From assembly GCA_036362985.1 (NCBI GenBank), contig JAYGXS010000002.1, positions 15,735,726 to 15,799,725 on the forward strand: a DNA stretch of 64,000 nt, written 5' to 3'. Source of the stretch: Ligula intestinalis (lineage: Eukaryota > Platyhelminthes > Cestoda > Diphyllobothriidea > Diphyllobothriidae). The notes beneath the pieces were generated by a model that was not told where the DNA came from, searched no databases, and saw nothing but the letters and a program-made list of their open reading frames with translations. Positions 46,586 to 57,945 of this stretch are shown here, piece after piece. The translations under genes and the position numbers were made by a program. Every line of letters begins with the position of its first letter. Position 1 is the stretch's first letter.

Positions 46586-48235
46586 CTACAAAGCAGCGTG
46601 AAGCAGATTAGCCTTCGGTGAGTTATTCCGTAGGAGAGCAACACTGCATACATACAGTAGAAGCCACAAACCATGCAATTTTCATAAATTGCTATAAGTT
46701 TGATCATTACTCGAATACCAATGTGAATGCATTTAGGAAGATTTAGAAATAATAATGAACTGCATCAGGCATATTAGGTACTTAAAAGAAGTATAGGAAT
46801 TACTAAGTGTTTGTAAAGAAAAATAAAACTTTCTCGATAATCCCGTGATTTCGGAGACGTAAAATGGAGCTATAAATAAGAACAATAAATTTAGATATTG
46901 TGTTAAATTGAAAACTTGAAGCAACCACTTTCTATATAAAGAAAGAACTTTTTTTAGTCAACATATTCTGTTAATTTTAGTCATACTGGATAAGTATTTA
47001 TTGAATGTCATCAACAAAAGTGTGTCATAATTTTCCTTGTTTTTACTGCCTTCTTTGACAAATTGATAAATTCTGCATTTGTTCGACGTTCGCACCAAAA
47101 CCTTTGAAATAAGATAAATATAAAGAGCATTTACCGAAATAAAGTGTTTTCCCACATTAGTTTTAATGAAGATGGCAACGTTTTTGATATACAGAAATGC
47201 CTCAAAACAGCAAAACACAGTGTCGAGTGTAAATCTTGTCTGCACTGGAGTTGTGAAACTACTATTCCGATGATTAATAAAAAAGATTCCATAAAAGGTT
47301 ACCTCTTAGGAATTGCTTTGATTAGACATTCGGCTGACGAACTTCTGCGCATATTAACTTTGTCCAACGTAATGTTACAATGAAATTTGATAATTTTGAG
47401 AATTTATTTAAGTTTCCTGAAGATTAAGGATTTAATTTGACTTGAGATAAAAGAACTTTCTTTTTATAATGGATTACCTTCCGCATGAGTAGATTAAATC
47501 AACATTCAATTATAAACTGGCGCATTCAAAAAAACTGGCCATATACATTGCCAATTTCTGAACTACTTATTATTGTTTCGTCTCTTCCGTTTCTGAATAA
47601 AGCAAAAGGGGAACGTAAATTATACAAAAAACTATATTTCTTCACGATTTACATCCGATAAGGACTTCATTGTCTTAAATTAGCGGTAACATGCGAGAAT
47701 TTTGGTTCTTATTGAAGGACATTCGAGGTTCATTGGTGCATTCAAACAAATACTCTTCTGTTATTGCATTTTGTGCAAAAAAACTTCCTAGAATACCTTA
47801 ACATAATTTATAAAATACAAACCGTCAATGTTACTACAAGCAAATTTGGTTCCTTTAACTTGGCTTTACTTTAATCTGAACAATTTTGGATAAAATTTTC
47901 CAGTTCTGGAAGGGATATTTTTGATGCCCTTTTTACTTATTTTGCAGCTCCTTCCTAGTATTATCAACATTAAAGTGTAGTTTGCTTCTCTCTTTCGTAA
48001 TAGCATAGGAAATTCCTTCCATATGACACTACTCCCAATTTCCCCAAAACTAATTGCCATTTCTCTTAATAAACCTAACTAAAATGACGATTTGACTAAG
48101 TAAAAGGCTTTCGCAGCATTCAATAAACTGAATGAATCAAAATAGTGTTACTAAATATGCGCTACAGTACCAGGTCAAATTTCATTATGAACGCAGCATG
48201 GTCATTGGCGACTACTGTATATGTATAGTGGCATA

Positions 48236-48650
48236 GACGCGTACACCGATCTGTCAGAGGACCCACTCGTCCCCCCATATTGCCTTTAGAGCTTTCTCTC
48301 GAGCCTCCACCGCTGGGCGGCTAGGATATAAGCAGAAGCACATTACTAGCAAAGACAGTGGACACTAGGGAAGCATTTTCTGCCTTGTAAGGCGTCGTCG
48401 GCTAGTGATACCCAATCCCAGTATTGCCATGGAAAATGCCGCCAGACCGAGATTTGAACTTGCAATCTCTCCCGTCAGGGCGAACGTCCTAACGTTTGAG
48501 CTACGAGCTCACCGTCTAGCTGGTATTAGATCGGGATTATACAGTAGCAAAGACGCATACATCAATCTGTCAGAAGACCCACTCGTCCCCCCATTTTGCT
48601 TTTACAGCTCTCTCTCTCGAGCCTCCACCGCGAGGTGGCTAGGATATAGA
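48236..48650 (-). repeat. tRNA-derived SINE region with direct repeats on both sides
   Basis: The minus strand has an A box (complement of 48488-48503) and a B box (complement of 48447-48461). The tRNA-like part sits between two direct copies of CACTCGTCCCCCCAT..., which continue into CTCGAGCCTCCACCGC and GGCTAGGATATA. The layout suggests a tandem arrangement of one SINE family. Confidence 0.65.
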
Positions 48651-49256
48651 CAGAAGGCTATTCGTGTCTAAGCGTGGACAGCGTGCAGAAAGTCTTGTAG
48701 GTTTCTGACAGACCTCAGTGTGTCTAGATCATAATGCATCATCAAAGCGACTGAAGATGAGCCAATGTGACTGTGAACAGTGTCCACTGATGCGCTTGCA
48801 CTAAACAGCGAGTGCAACGAGAATTGCTCGCTGGAGATACCATGTGTTTACATACAGGAACAGCATCACACAGGTTAACTATGAAGGACATTGGTAGATC
48901 ACACACACAGTACACCGTGAGGCCAGTGCAAAAAGCAGCCATTCCACCACGAAAACAAAACCGTACTGTCAGTAGGCAAACCTCTAAAGCACACTTTTTA
49001 AGGGGCTGGGACAACTGATCCTGAAATAGATGGATATTTCAAAGGCCTTCGGCAGAGAAGCCTGACTGAAAAAAAACACTGAACAAATTGAAAAAGCAAA
49101 AACATTTTGTAGAACCACTGTGTCGAAGAGTTGTTTATGAACAACTCGTTTATGAGTAGCCGTAAATAGGCCCGGACATGTCCATATCATTCTACAGATG
49201 ACGCCCAAAGGAGTCATTTTCCAACAGCCTATTTTCTGGCTTAGAAGGTAAGATAT

Positions 49257-49379
49257 GTTTGTTCAATTTAGTTGACCCAATTGTGCAAAAACTCGCGGCG
49301 TCGGCATAAGCGAACCCGCAAAGCAGGGAATATCTATACGCAGCCAACGCTCGACCGAGTTAAGCTACAACGACGCGCC
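49257..49379 (-). repeat. tRNA-derived SINE, minus member of an inverted pair
   Basis: On the minus strand a tRNA-like head (A box TAGCTTAACTCGGTCGAGCG, B box GCGGGTTCGCTTATGCC) is followed by GACGCCGCGAGTTTTTGCAC and AATTGGGTCAACTAAATTGA. A second tail fragment in plus orientation lies at 49400-49460. Confidence 0.68.
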
Positions 49380-49615
49380 GTGCGCTGTGAATTTAATCAC
49401 ACTTTCACAATTGGGTAAACTAAATTGAGCAAATCTGCCAAACCCCTCTAACAATGAAGTCAGCCTCGTTGTCATTCTAGTGAATTCTAGATGATTGCTT
49501 TGGAAATCCTGCTTGAATAGTCAGCTTACTGTTCCGTATTGGTGGATTCCATACGAGCGGTAAGTTGGGCGGATAAAATCGATCGATGTGTGATCAAATT
49601 CACGGTGCACGGCGT

Positions 49616-49760
49616 GGCGTCGGAGTTCAAATCAGTAGAGCGTTGGTTTCGTAAACGCCTTCCTTGCTGTGTGAGTTTGACTACCACTGACGCCGCGAGT
49701 TTTTTCACAATTGGGTAAACTAAATTAAGCAAATCTGCCAAAACCCCCTAACATTATGTT
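49616..49760 (+). repeat. tRNA-Thr-like SINE
   Basis: Positions 49616-49694 can pair at the ends like an acceptor stem (GGCGTCG with TGACGCC) and have GCGTTGGTTTCGTAAAC, with CGT where the anticodon would be (49650-49652), resembling tRNA-Thr. The anticodon stem and T arm are damaged, so it is not a working tRNA. The tail is the same as in the 49257-49379 SINE. Confidence 0.65.
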
Positions 49761-49967
49761 TGTTTGTTTGAAAAAAGAAAATTGCCGGAATACATGGGAG
49801 CCAGTTCGCTTAGCGTAGCAAGTCGGAACAAATCATTCAGAGCTCACATAAAACGAGTCCCAGTTTTTACAAGCATTTACTCAACTAGCTACTTTGAACC
49901 ATCATGTAGATCGGAAAATCCAACGAACCCATTATTGCCTAAAATTAATAATTTCTAAAACATTTCA

Positions 49968-50660
49968 ATGTTGCGTTTACGGGAATACCAAATAAAAGTG
50001 GCGCACAAGCCGATGGCTACTAAACGCACCCAGCTTCTGCACCCTAAGGATAGTGTTGGCTATCTCGATAAGAAAGAAGTCATCTACAAGATCCCATGTT
50101 ATACCGTATATTGTGGCCAAATGGAAAGACCGGTCTCAACACGCGCTCGCGAGCGCCAACTGGCAGTGAAGAAACGTGAACAGTTTTCCGAAGTGGCACG
50201 GACAAAACACCTATTGTGGTGGTTTTTCACTCCAAAAGGCCGAAAATTTCTTGAGGCCACACACTCCGGAGATGCATGCATCAACCGGCACATCGAGTTG
50301 GATGGTGAGTAAAAACATCTCAACGAAAGATGGAAGATACAACAGCCGATTACCACGGACCAACGGGAACCGCGGCTGCTAACTAGCGTCCACACCGAAT
50401 GAATATTAATTCCTCTCCCCCGCGGTACTGACACAAATTACAGCTGCCAATTGGCAATTGCGCTATTATGCCTACTAGTTTTGTCCACCATGGACTGACG
50501 CAAATTGCAGCCGCCAATTAGCGCTCACACGAGCTGACTACACAATTCTAACAGGACATTTGACATTTTAATTGTTCGTTGCACATCTACCCAAGTCTGA
50601 AGATGGCCTGGGGATCCAGCGTCGAACAGTTACTGAATAAAGTTTCCCCATTTTCCCAAA
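49968..50660 (+). mobile_element. Penelope-like 3' fragment with GIY-YIG endonuclease (copy 1)
   Basis: The open frame 49968-50312 reads E-V-I-Y-K-I-P-C, Y-T-V-Y-C-G-Q, R-P-V-S-T-R-A-R-E-R-Q-L-A-V and I-N-R-H-I-E-L-D, the layout of the C-terminal GIY-YIG nuclease of Penelope-like elements, which nicks DNA for target-primed reverse transcription. The YIG is altered to YCG. The reverse transcriptase is absent. Downstream, two copies of a 66-bp repeat (near 50427 and 50493) and an AATAAAG at about 50637 suggest its 3' untranslated region. Confidence 0.78.
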
Positions 50661-51567
50661 GAGCGTGTCTCGTTGAAATTAAATTTATTGGGATGCCTGC
50701 TTTCCATTGTTTGTGGACAGCATAAATCAACGCACTCGGTTGAAGTTTATGATCGCTTACTTTCAATTGCGAAACACAACATGAGCCGCCCGCACCGTGT
50801 TCCTCCGGTGGCCATACTGGCTAAGGTACAAGGGCTGCATTCCTCAGCGTTTCTGCTACAGCATGTAAGTACCCGCCCTGGCTCAAACAGGCAACATCAC
50901 AGTTATTAAAAGCAGCCTAAAAGCATATATATGATGTAGTAATCGTAACAGCTATCCTCTGTACTTTATGGAAAACACTGGGCGTCACCGTTCATCCCTA
51001 CTAGAAGTACATTTAGTGCCGTGTGAGCTTAACAAACAGGACTTTGGTACATTTTACTAGCCAATTGTAAGGGCTTTAGCCACAGCGCAGGCCTCCTGGG
51101 TAACAGCCTAGGAAGCATGTTTTGCAGAAATCTAGATGATGAATTTGGCCGTTTGAAGGAGAGAGAAAACAATGGGAAAACATCCAACGACAGAGTCAAT
51201 CAAAGGAGTCGCAGCGCTGGGCTAAGAGAGCGAAGTTGGGAGGTTTGAGGACAAGAATGTAAGGCGTATGACGTAGGCTTGGAAATTATCACATTCAAAC
51301 TGACCACAGCCTAAACTCAATGGTATCAGAAGTCTAGTGAGATAAAAGCTAGACCAAAAGGCGAAAAATAATAAATGCAATATAAGATCACTAAGTTATA
51401 TCAGGCGATGGATGAGCTAGACATGGCTATCGTGACATTAGGAGTTCTGTAAACAAAGCGTGATTGGGTAAGTGAGTATAAAAGTACGCAAGCAGAAAAT
51501 TGGAAAAACACGAAGGACGGTCTTCGATCGAATGAGGCCTATCATCTTTTCCTAGATGCAAATTTGA

Positions 51568-52476
51568 AGATGGCAAAAACAGCAGAATTTATTGAATCCA
51601 TGAATTTCGAGAGCACTCATCAGGTACTACCCTTTATTGCTTGATGTTTCAAAGATACTTTACTTAAGTGGGGATATTCAGGTCATTTTATAGACAAGCA
51701 CAGTAAACCCTTACGGTCTGAAATGGCAGAACAGTAAGTTCCTAAAAAGCCTCTTCTTCATATCTTTGCACTTTAAGGGTGATAACATTTACAAGACCAT
51801 CAAGAGACGCCTACTTGACGCCATTGAAACAACATACCAGGCTTCTGAACTTATATTTTGTGTACCAAGTAAGCCCTTACCAATTCCTTGTGCGAGGGAT
51901 ACCTTACCATTGCATATCACTTCCAGCTGTGTTGACGAATTTACATTCACTTAAGGATACAAGCACATAGGGCGAACGCAACGGCAACTGGCAGGCAAAG
52001 CCAAGGAGCACTTGCCTATTGAAACAGGAAAATCGAACCCCTCAATCTTCCATTACTTAACACTTGCTAGATACGGGTCATGCTGTGGGCCCTAAAACTT
52101 CTTTCCGAGTACGTGTTCGCGCAGGAACAACTCGTACCTTGCGCTACCTAGAGGTAGCCTATATACGGCGGTCAAAGCCTGACCTTTGTAAACAGCTGGA
52201 GCGTACGGGTAGCCTAACTTTGCCTCAGTAACATCCGGTTGACCGATTTACACAGTTCCCTGCCCACCTTCTCGCCTTAAAGCCTTTTTCCTCTCCACAT
52301 TGTTTCAAATCGCTAACTTTACTAATTAGCGTTCGTGACCATGACCTATGGCCTTAGTGACCTTTCTGTAAGAGTTTAATTTTTGTATTTTCTCATTTGT
52401 TACTCAATTAGAAGTAGAAGCTGATGGGCACTCTTGAAATGCATGGATCCAATAAATTCTGCTATTTTTGCCATCT
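51568..52476 (+). mobile_element. Penelope-like element fragment bounded by inverted arms (copy 2)
   Basis: Inverted arms at 51568-51624 and 52421-52476 bracket coding remains: R-R-L-L-D-A-I-E-T-T-Y, S-S-C-V-D-E-F-T, then after a stop G-Y-K-H-I-G-R-T-Q-R-Q-L and K-E-H-L-P-I (GIY-YIG domain). In another frame comes F-R-V-R-V-R-A-G and I-R-R-S-K-P-D-L-C-K-Q. The nuclease has HIG for YIG and several frame breaks. The left arm, read on the minus strand, holds a hammerhead-like core followed by AATAAA. I saw no target-site duplication. Confidence 0.78.
51600..51624 (-). ncRNA. Hammerhead-like relic in a Penelope-like arm
   Basis: On the minus strand CTGATGA (51617-51623), GTGCTCTC, GAAA (51605-51608), then AATAAA about 14 nt further. 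Stem II is very short, so this is a relic or chance in isolation; its position in an inverted arm is what makes it notable. Confidence 0.3.
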
Positions 52477-52684
52477 CTACGTCATTTTTGGGCGCTATTT
52501 TGCGAGCACACTCTTCGAATGATTACAGTATTGTGATATTTGACTAGTTTATTTTAAAAATTAAACCAACTACGTCCTCAAAAGGGCATTAAGCTATTCA
52601 GTGGGTCTCACTGTCATTTGAGAGTATACAACAGACATGAAAGAAGATTGATGGAATGCGGTTAAATGGTTGTGAAAGACTCAC

Positions 52685-52973
52685 AGAATATGGCTGCGCT
52701 CGTCGGGTTCCACTTCGACGGGCTCCGCCTTTGCTTCAATGGATTCCATGGCGGTGGAATAGGCAGTAATGCGTTTTTGAAATTTCGCGCGGAATGGATT
52801 GCGGATGAAGGGTGAGGCGGTCTTGGGGGGCGTGGTGTTGCGGGTACCGATGAGACTGGAGGGTGTAGTGGATCTTACTTCACCGGAAGCACTGGCTCGA
52901 TTTGGTGCCGGTTCGGAGAGCGTACCAACACCTTCGTCGCCTTGGCTTTCGGTTGGGGAGGTCGGCGACCTGA
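52685..52973 (-). CDS. PIP5K: PIP5K exon with Ser/Thr/Pro-rich insert and YSTAMESIE motif
   Basis: The exon is 289 nt. Its acceptor is ggtctttcag on the minus strand and its donor gtgagt. It enters with one base carried over and leaves two bases, which joins exactly to the exon at 46453-46585. The first 65 or so residues are rich in Ser, Thr and Pro and resemble nothing I recognise. They are followed by F-Q-K-R-I-T-A-Y-S-T-A-M-E-S-I-E, matching the YSTAMESI segment of animal type I PIP kinases, then an acidic stretch ending S-H-I-L. In vertebrate PIP5K1 proteins only about 25 residues separate the IHN(I/L)D segment from YSTAMESI, so this worm protein has an enlarged loop. The loop is probably disordered and could be a phosphorylation target (inference). 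Confidence 0.9.
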
Positions 52974-53708
52974 CTGAAAGACCACACAAGGAATATTTCG
53001 TTTATAAGCTATGGGAAAGCCGTTGACTCTCGTTGAGGCGGAAATTTGCCTTTGTGTTCAGAGTATCACGGTCAAATTTGAGTAGGGGAAAAATCCATCA
53101 TCGAGACACCAAGTTTGTTATTCTGGCCATTTTAACTTGTTATTGGAAGGCGGTAAGTAGTAAGTAGGACACTGCGATATTCGTAATACAGTTAAATTTC
53201 TTTTAATCGGTCGACTGTCTCCAAGCCCGTAATAGTTGAACGGCCTAACAGTACGTCCCCTTACGAAATGCTACGGTGCGTGGTAATTCGCCGTTGGTCA
53301 ACCCGAGGCTAGGCCTAAGGTCTGATAAGCAGGATGTTTGGGCGCAAAGGCTCCCGTTACTTCATTTAGAGTAGGAAAATCACGAATACAACAAATTTCG
53401 CGGGGTGAAGCCGTTAGAATGTTGACCTCGTTAGCATTTGTGCAACCTAGGCAATAAATTCAGAGTAAGCAACATTAGAGTCCCGTAGGGTATGTGTGAG
53501 CCGCTTGACCTACCTCAATCTGTACAGTATTTCCGATGGAATATCGATCCACAGTCCTTCTCTACTGATAAGCCAACTCAACCCAGAAACTGTTTATGAT
53601 AAATAGCCACGTCGATAGGAAACGCGCATTGGATACAGACTCGGAGAGCTGTTATCGATAAACAACCAATGATGCCGACTCGATCGCAGCGACAATACTT
53701 TAATTCAT

Positions 53709-53745
53709 CTGAGGTTTCGAAATCCGTCGCGGATTCGTCATTCGA
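53709..53745 (-). ncRNA. Decayed hammerhead-like motif of the 16.5-kb family
   Basis: On the minus strand GAATGA replaces CTGATGA, stem II CGAA..TCCG / CGGA..TTCG is intact apart from one bulge, and GAAACCTC replaces GAAACGTC. It belongs to a half copy of the 16335-16673 element. Confidence 0.35.
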
Positions 53746-54004
53746 GACATAAGCACAGAGCAGTAGCAGATACAGGTAGTGTGTGCACAGGAGTTTGCCG
53801 TTAAATTTAAACGTGTAGAAAAAATCGATAACTGACAGGAGTGAGCGCTGATTCGACACGTCAGCAATGACCATCTGGCCCAACGGTGTTGGCATGTTCG
53901 CTTTTATAGGCAGCCAGATGCTTCGAAAGGAAGCAATTTCATGAGCAAATTCAGTAACTCCCATTAATATGAATGGCGATTGGTATTAACAAGGACTGGA
54001 ATTT

Positions 54005-54247
54005 TTGGTTACTTTTCAGATCCCTGAGTCAAATGTTAAAGAGGTAGCCTGTGAGCGATTCGATTCGTTAGATTCCGTGCTCATTGAATTAAGAGAACTC
54101 AATTGGAAGACTTGGACTGCGAAGTTGAAATATTTATACAACGGTTCTATAAAGGGTAGTGAAGCTGCTGTCAAATATCAAGGCTTTATTAGTGAAGACT
54201 GCTTTGAGTGGACAGTAAAAACACTAACAGAGGTCAGCAGACTTTAA
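54005..54247 (+). other. Unrecognised 80-residue open frame
   Basis: Begins just after a splice-acceptor-like TTACTTTTCAG on the plus strand and reads a non-repetitive, charged sequence ending T-L-T-E-V-S-R-L. No family recognised. It could be an exon of a nested plus-strand gene, a transposon piece or chance. Confidence 0.25.
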
Positions 54248-55956
54248 GAAGGCTGCTGGCATGACAGCCAAAAAGATGGTTCCGGACAAGTTCCGGAAAC
54301 TGGGAAAATCTTTACTTTAGAAACAGTATTTCGTGGAGGATATTACACGAGTCATAAGTTACAATTATCAGAAAAAACGGCTTCGATATCGTAGAGATTG
54401 ACGGTTTTAATCATGCGACTACTGAATTTTTAGTTCGAAATTACTTCTACGTAAAAAGCCGCCTCTTATCGAACTCGACCCCTCCCCTTCTCCTATTCGC
54501 AAGACTCACTCCTATGATAAGACGAATATAATTGACCGATTCTTTAACCTTGATCCCGTTCCGACATGAATGACAACTGCTCTTCCGAAACTAAATTGTC
54601 TTGGCGTCAAGGTACTCGCCCTGTAAACCGAGTATAATCGATACCTAGGTAATAATATTCCGCATTCACGGGTTACATCGGAAGCCCGTTGACCTGAAAA
54701 GTTCGGTAAGTGCTCATGACATAAATCAGTAGATGAGCCGGTGGTTGAAGGAAGCCGAGACAGGAATATGCATCTATCGGTCGGACAATTGTCCATGTGA
54801 CTATTGAGAGACGACAGCATGGTACCAAGGGGGCGAAAATCACTTAGAAGACACTGGCCAAAGGTGGTGTTTCGAGGAAAAAAACGACTGCTCTACAAAG
54901 TCACTCTCTGAGGACGTAGCAGAATGAAAGGAAGCCAAACCGTTTACAAGTAATTGAATTGCGCGACTACTTCTAATATCGAGCACCGGTCCGGTCTCAA
55001 CTGACCACTGACGTCCAATTCCACCCTGACTTGCCAACAAGTTCTTTCTATTTCATGCCACGCCCACGTCTGGACAATAGGGCAAAGATTCTTTGCAAAG
55101 AAAAAAAGCAGCAGCTCACGAAATGACATTATATGTGGGGGGGGGGGGGGATTTTACCCTTCGTCTTGTTCAAAGTTTTTCGAAAGAACGATGCTCCAAG
55201 CCTCTGGAGGGCGTCAAAACTTCTAAGCGCACGAGGCGATGTCAAGGGGTCAATAGGCACGCAGCTACCTACTTACGGACAATTAATAGGGATTAAGTAC
55301 AAGAGGACCTACAATACTTATTTTAATATGATAAGAGTACAACTGGCTAATGCAGAAAATAACATTCAGGAAAAAATTATGCAAAAAACAGAAACTCACC
55401 ATTATCCGTTGTCTGCCGCTTTGTTATGTACTGAAAAGAAGAAAAATACAGAAATATTATAAGAATGGCAGGATGAAAGATGTGGCAAAATGGAGTGGGC
55501 ATATTTTTCCGGGCAGTTTTGATGAAAAGTAACCGAAAAAGGAGAGCATGACCAAGGAGGAGGAATATCAGTTGGGAGTCACAAACTTTGCCAAACTGGT
55601 TATGAAGTACTATGGAACCTCGGTTAATAAGTTTAATCAGTTCCAGCATCGAGCTCTTTCTGGCTCTCCCTGTGAAATATAGCCAATCCGACTGTATCAG
55701 TTCACTGATTGGCTTCAGGCGACAGTGGGTCCCTGCACTGGGAGCAAGACGCAACGACGCACACAGGCCCACGCACTGACATCTCGCTAACTGAGCGGAA
55801 GCTCGTCAATCGAAACAAATGTTCTGCTAGTGGCTTGCTGGTTGCCTGAAATGCTCGTACATGGGACTGCTTATCACCAGAGACTCCACTGCAGGCTAGA
55901 ATGAATCATTCACCAGCAGATAATTGATGCATCCGAATGTTACAATAGTTGGCATA

Positions 55957-56883
55957 GAAGTGAATATGCGAGTTCCAGAAAGCATTTGAGAAGAAGATGC
56001 GATCACTGGAACAAGAGTTTCAGTATCCTGACATTTGGGATTTTGTCGAAAATCCTTAATCATAGGTAATTTTAGGATAGTTTGTGCATTTGCTGTTGTG
56101 GTTCAGGAAGCAAGCACATCGGAGAAACCAAAAGATTACTCCGGACGCGAATGGCCGAGCATGCAGCGGTAGTGAGGAAGAAAGACGCCAACTCTCAGGT
56201 TGCAGCTAACTCGACGGGAACCGGCGATATTTTGATGAAGCCAAATCCTCGCAAGAAGTGACAACCGTGTGAGCCGCGAGCTACTCAAGTCATGGTTCTC
56301 AGGTCCCTAGGCCGTCAACAAGCGCAACGATTTGGCGTTCCCATATTGCGTACTGTGACATTGCCTGAGCAAGAGAATCAGTCACATGGGAAGGGCCGGG
56401 CCCAGCAAAAACAACTCGGACGACAACGAGCATAATTGTTGCGCAAGTACCAAACCGGCATCCAACACGGACGAGGAAATCACGGCAATTAATGAGTCGA
56501 ACGCGGAACGTCAACTCTGTGAAGTGTCAAGCCATGACCGCGCCACTTAAGACCCGAAGCGGCGGCTAAGAAAACTGATAATTGTAGTATGCATGGAGAT
56601 GACCGCTATGAACTATAAGTACCGTGCAATCTGTGCATGTTTCACCCCCTATCTGCGCATCTCTTACGATCCCAAGTATTCGTTACAGGAGTTGCTATTC
56701 ATAGTCCGCATTCAGCAGGCCGCTATGAACTATAAATACCGTGCAATCTGTGCATGTATCACCCCTATCTGCGCATGGCTCAGACTATCCTACCAGTACT
56801 TATAATTAAAGATACTCTACACAATCTGAAACCTCGGGAAAATAAAACTCTTGTTCCAGTGATCGCATCTTCTTCTTCTTCTG
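55957..56883 (+). mobile_element. Penelope-like insertion with 13-bp TSD (copy 3)
   Basis: It is flanked by AATAGTTGGCATA at 55944-55956 and 56884-56896, a perfect 13-bp target-site duplication. The left arm (about 55988-56058) and right arm (about 56823-56880) are inverted copies of the same sequence as the foldback at 37586-37847. Between them is a GIY-YIG fragment (C-G-S-G-S-K-H-I-G-E-T-K-R-L-L-R-T-R-M-A near 56089-56160, then V-S-R-E-L-L in another frame). A 117-bp tandem repeat follows (56604-56720 and 56721-56810). There is no reverse transcriptase. It is a 5'-truncated Penelope-like copy with terminal inverted sequence. Confidence 0.85.
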
Positions 56884-57386
56884 AATAGTTGGCATAATTT
56901 TATCCGCAAAGTAGACGCTTTCGATGCACAGGGCTCTAAGGCACACAGTATCTGTTTGGTAAAGGACATTAATCATTAAAATTAGCTTAAGTGGCAACTC
57001 AAAGTCCGCCTATAAAATTGCTCTCACAGTGCTGGTCGTGGCTGTGGTGAAAAGATTGGAGCCTTGCTTATTTCAAACAGCACTACCGACAATACGCAGT
57101 AATTACGCGAAAGGCGCCATTAAAACGTGTTTTAAGTAGGGTTTAATAATTAATTTGAGAAAACCAGTTGGAAATTGTACGCGTACAACTATGGAGTACA
57201 AATTAAAACATGCGGCCAATGGTGTTCGTCTTCCCATACAAGTCAGTCGTGGAAATATGGGGGAAGGAGGACTCGGAGTCGCTAAGAGAAGGCTGGTTGC
57301 GCGGCAGGAAGGGTTTGGTGGGGCCGTTTCAGAGGGGGAGGGTGCGGGAGAGAGCGATAGGGAGCAGAAGAGTACGAGCAGTTAAG

Positions 57387-57945
57387 CGACCATTGGCCAT
57401 ACCAGGCGCAAAACTGGCAGAAAGTTCTCCTATGCACACAAAACTGACTCGTTCAACCTGATAGAGGCCGCTTCTGCTGCTGCTAACAGATTCTGACCGA
57501 GGGACTTGAGGTAGTTTGGCCGGACCTTATAGATCACCTGGAAGGCTTCGTTGGGGTCCATACGACAACCGGAAACAACAACGTGCACGAGAATAACACT
57601 ATTTACGCTCTTAACTTCGCCTTTTCTTAGTCATATCGGGAGGTGTTCCTTTATTGTTTTGCTTAACTGCCGACTCCTGTGACCAGTATTATATGGCCCA
57701 CGGGAGCAAGTAAACGAGAAGATGCACATGGAGGTGGTCTGAAATGGTACATTATCTTTACGTTTTCTGCGCAGTGTAGTGTTTTAGTTTATTGATCTGA
57801 TCGTTTCATTGAAGTTTCTCTAGCATGTCCATAAAGGCACCAGTTAAACTAGGTGCCAGACGCGAACCTATAGCAACGCAACCTACTTCCCTATAGAGTT
57901 AGTTACCGAAAGGGAACTGTCCATTTAAAGTGCACCTTAGTGAAA
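57387..57945 (-). mobile_element. Penelope-like fragment, antisense: RT motif and GIY-YIG domain (copy 4)
   Basis: On the minus strand, near 57890-57810, the frame reads R-E-V-G-C-V-A-I-G-S-R-L-A-P-S-L, the GSPLxP-type motif of Penelope reverse transcriptases. After a frame change comes K-D-N-V-P-F-Q-T-T-S-M-C-I-F-S-F-T-C, G-H-R-S-R-Q-L-S-K and K-E-H-L-P-I (GIY-YIG). It then reads F-Q-V-I-Y-K-V-R-P-N-Y and V-L-R-L-V-W-P-M before the end. It is closely related to the copy at 59055-59490 on the opposite strand, together forming a widely spaced inverted pair. Confidence 0.8.

Larger units (their letters stand above)
46586..52684 (-). other. PIP5K intron (6.1 kb) with SINEs and two Penelope-like fragments
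   Basis: Interval between exons whose phases join exactly (two bases plus one). 46590-48200 is visibly AT-rich and contains nothing I can name. After that come tRNA-like SINE sequences (48236-48650, 49257-49760) and Penelope-like fragments (49968-50660, 51568-52476). Confidence 0.85.

Noticed and set aside
49616..49694. Working tRNA-Thr gene
   Set aside because: The anticodon stem and T arm do not pair and a SINE tail follows directly, so it is a tRNA-derived repeat.
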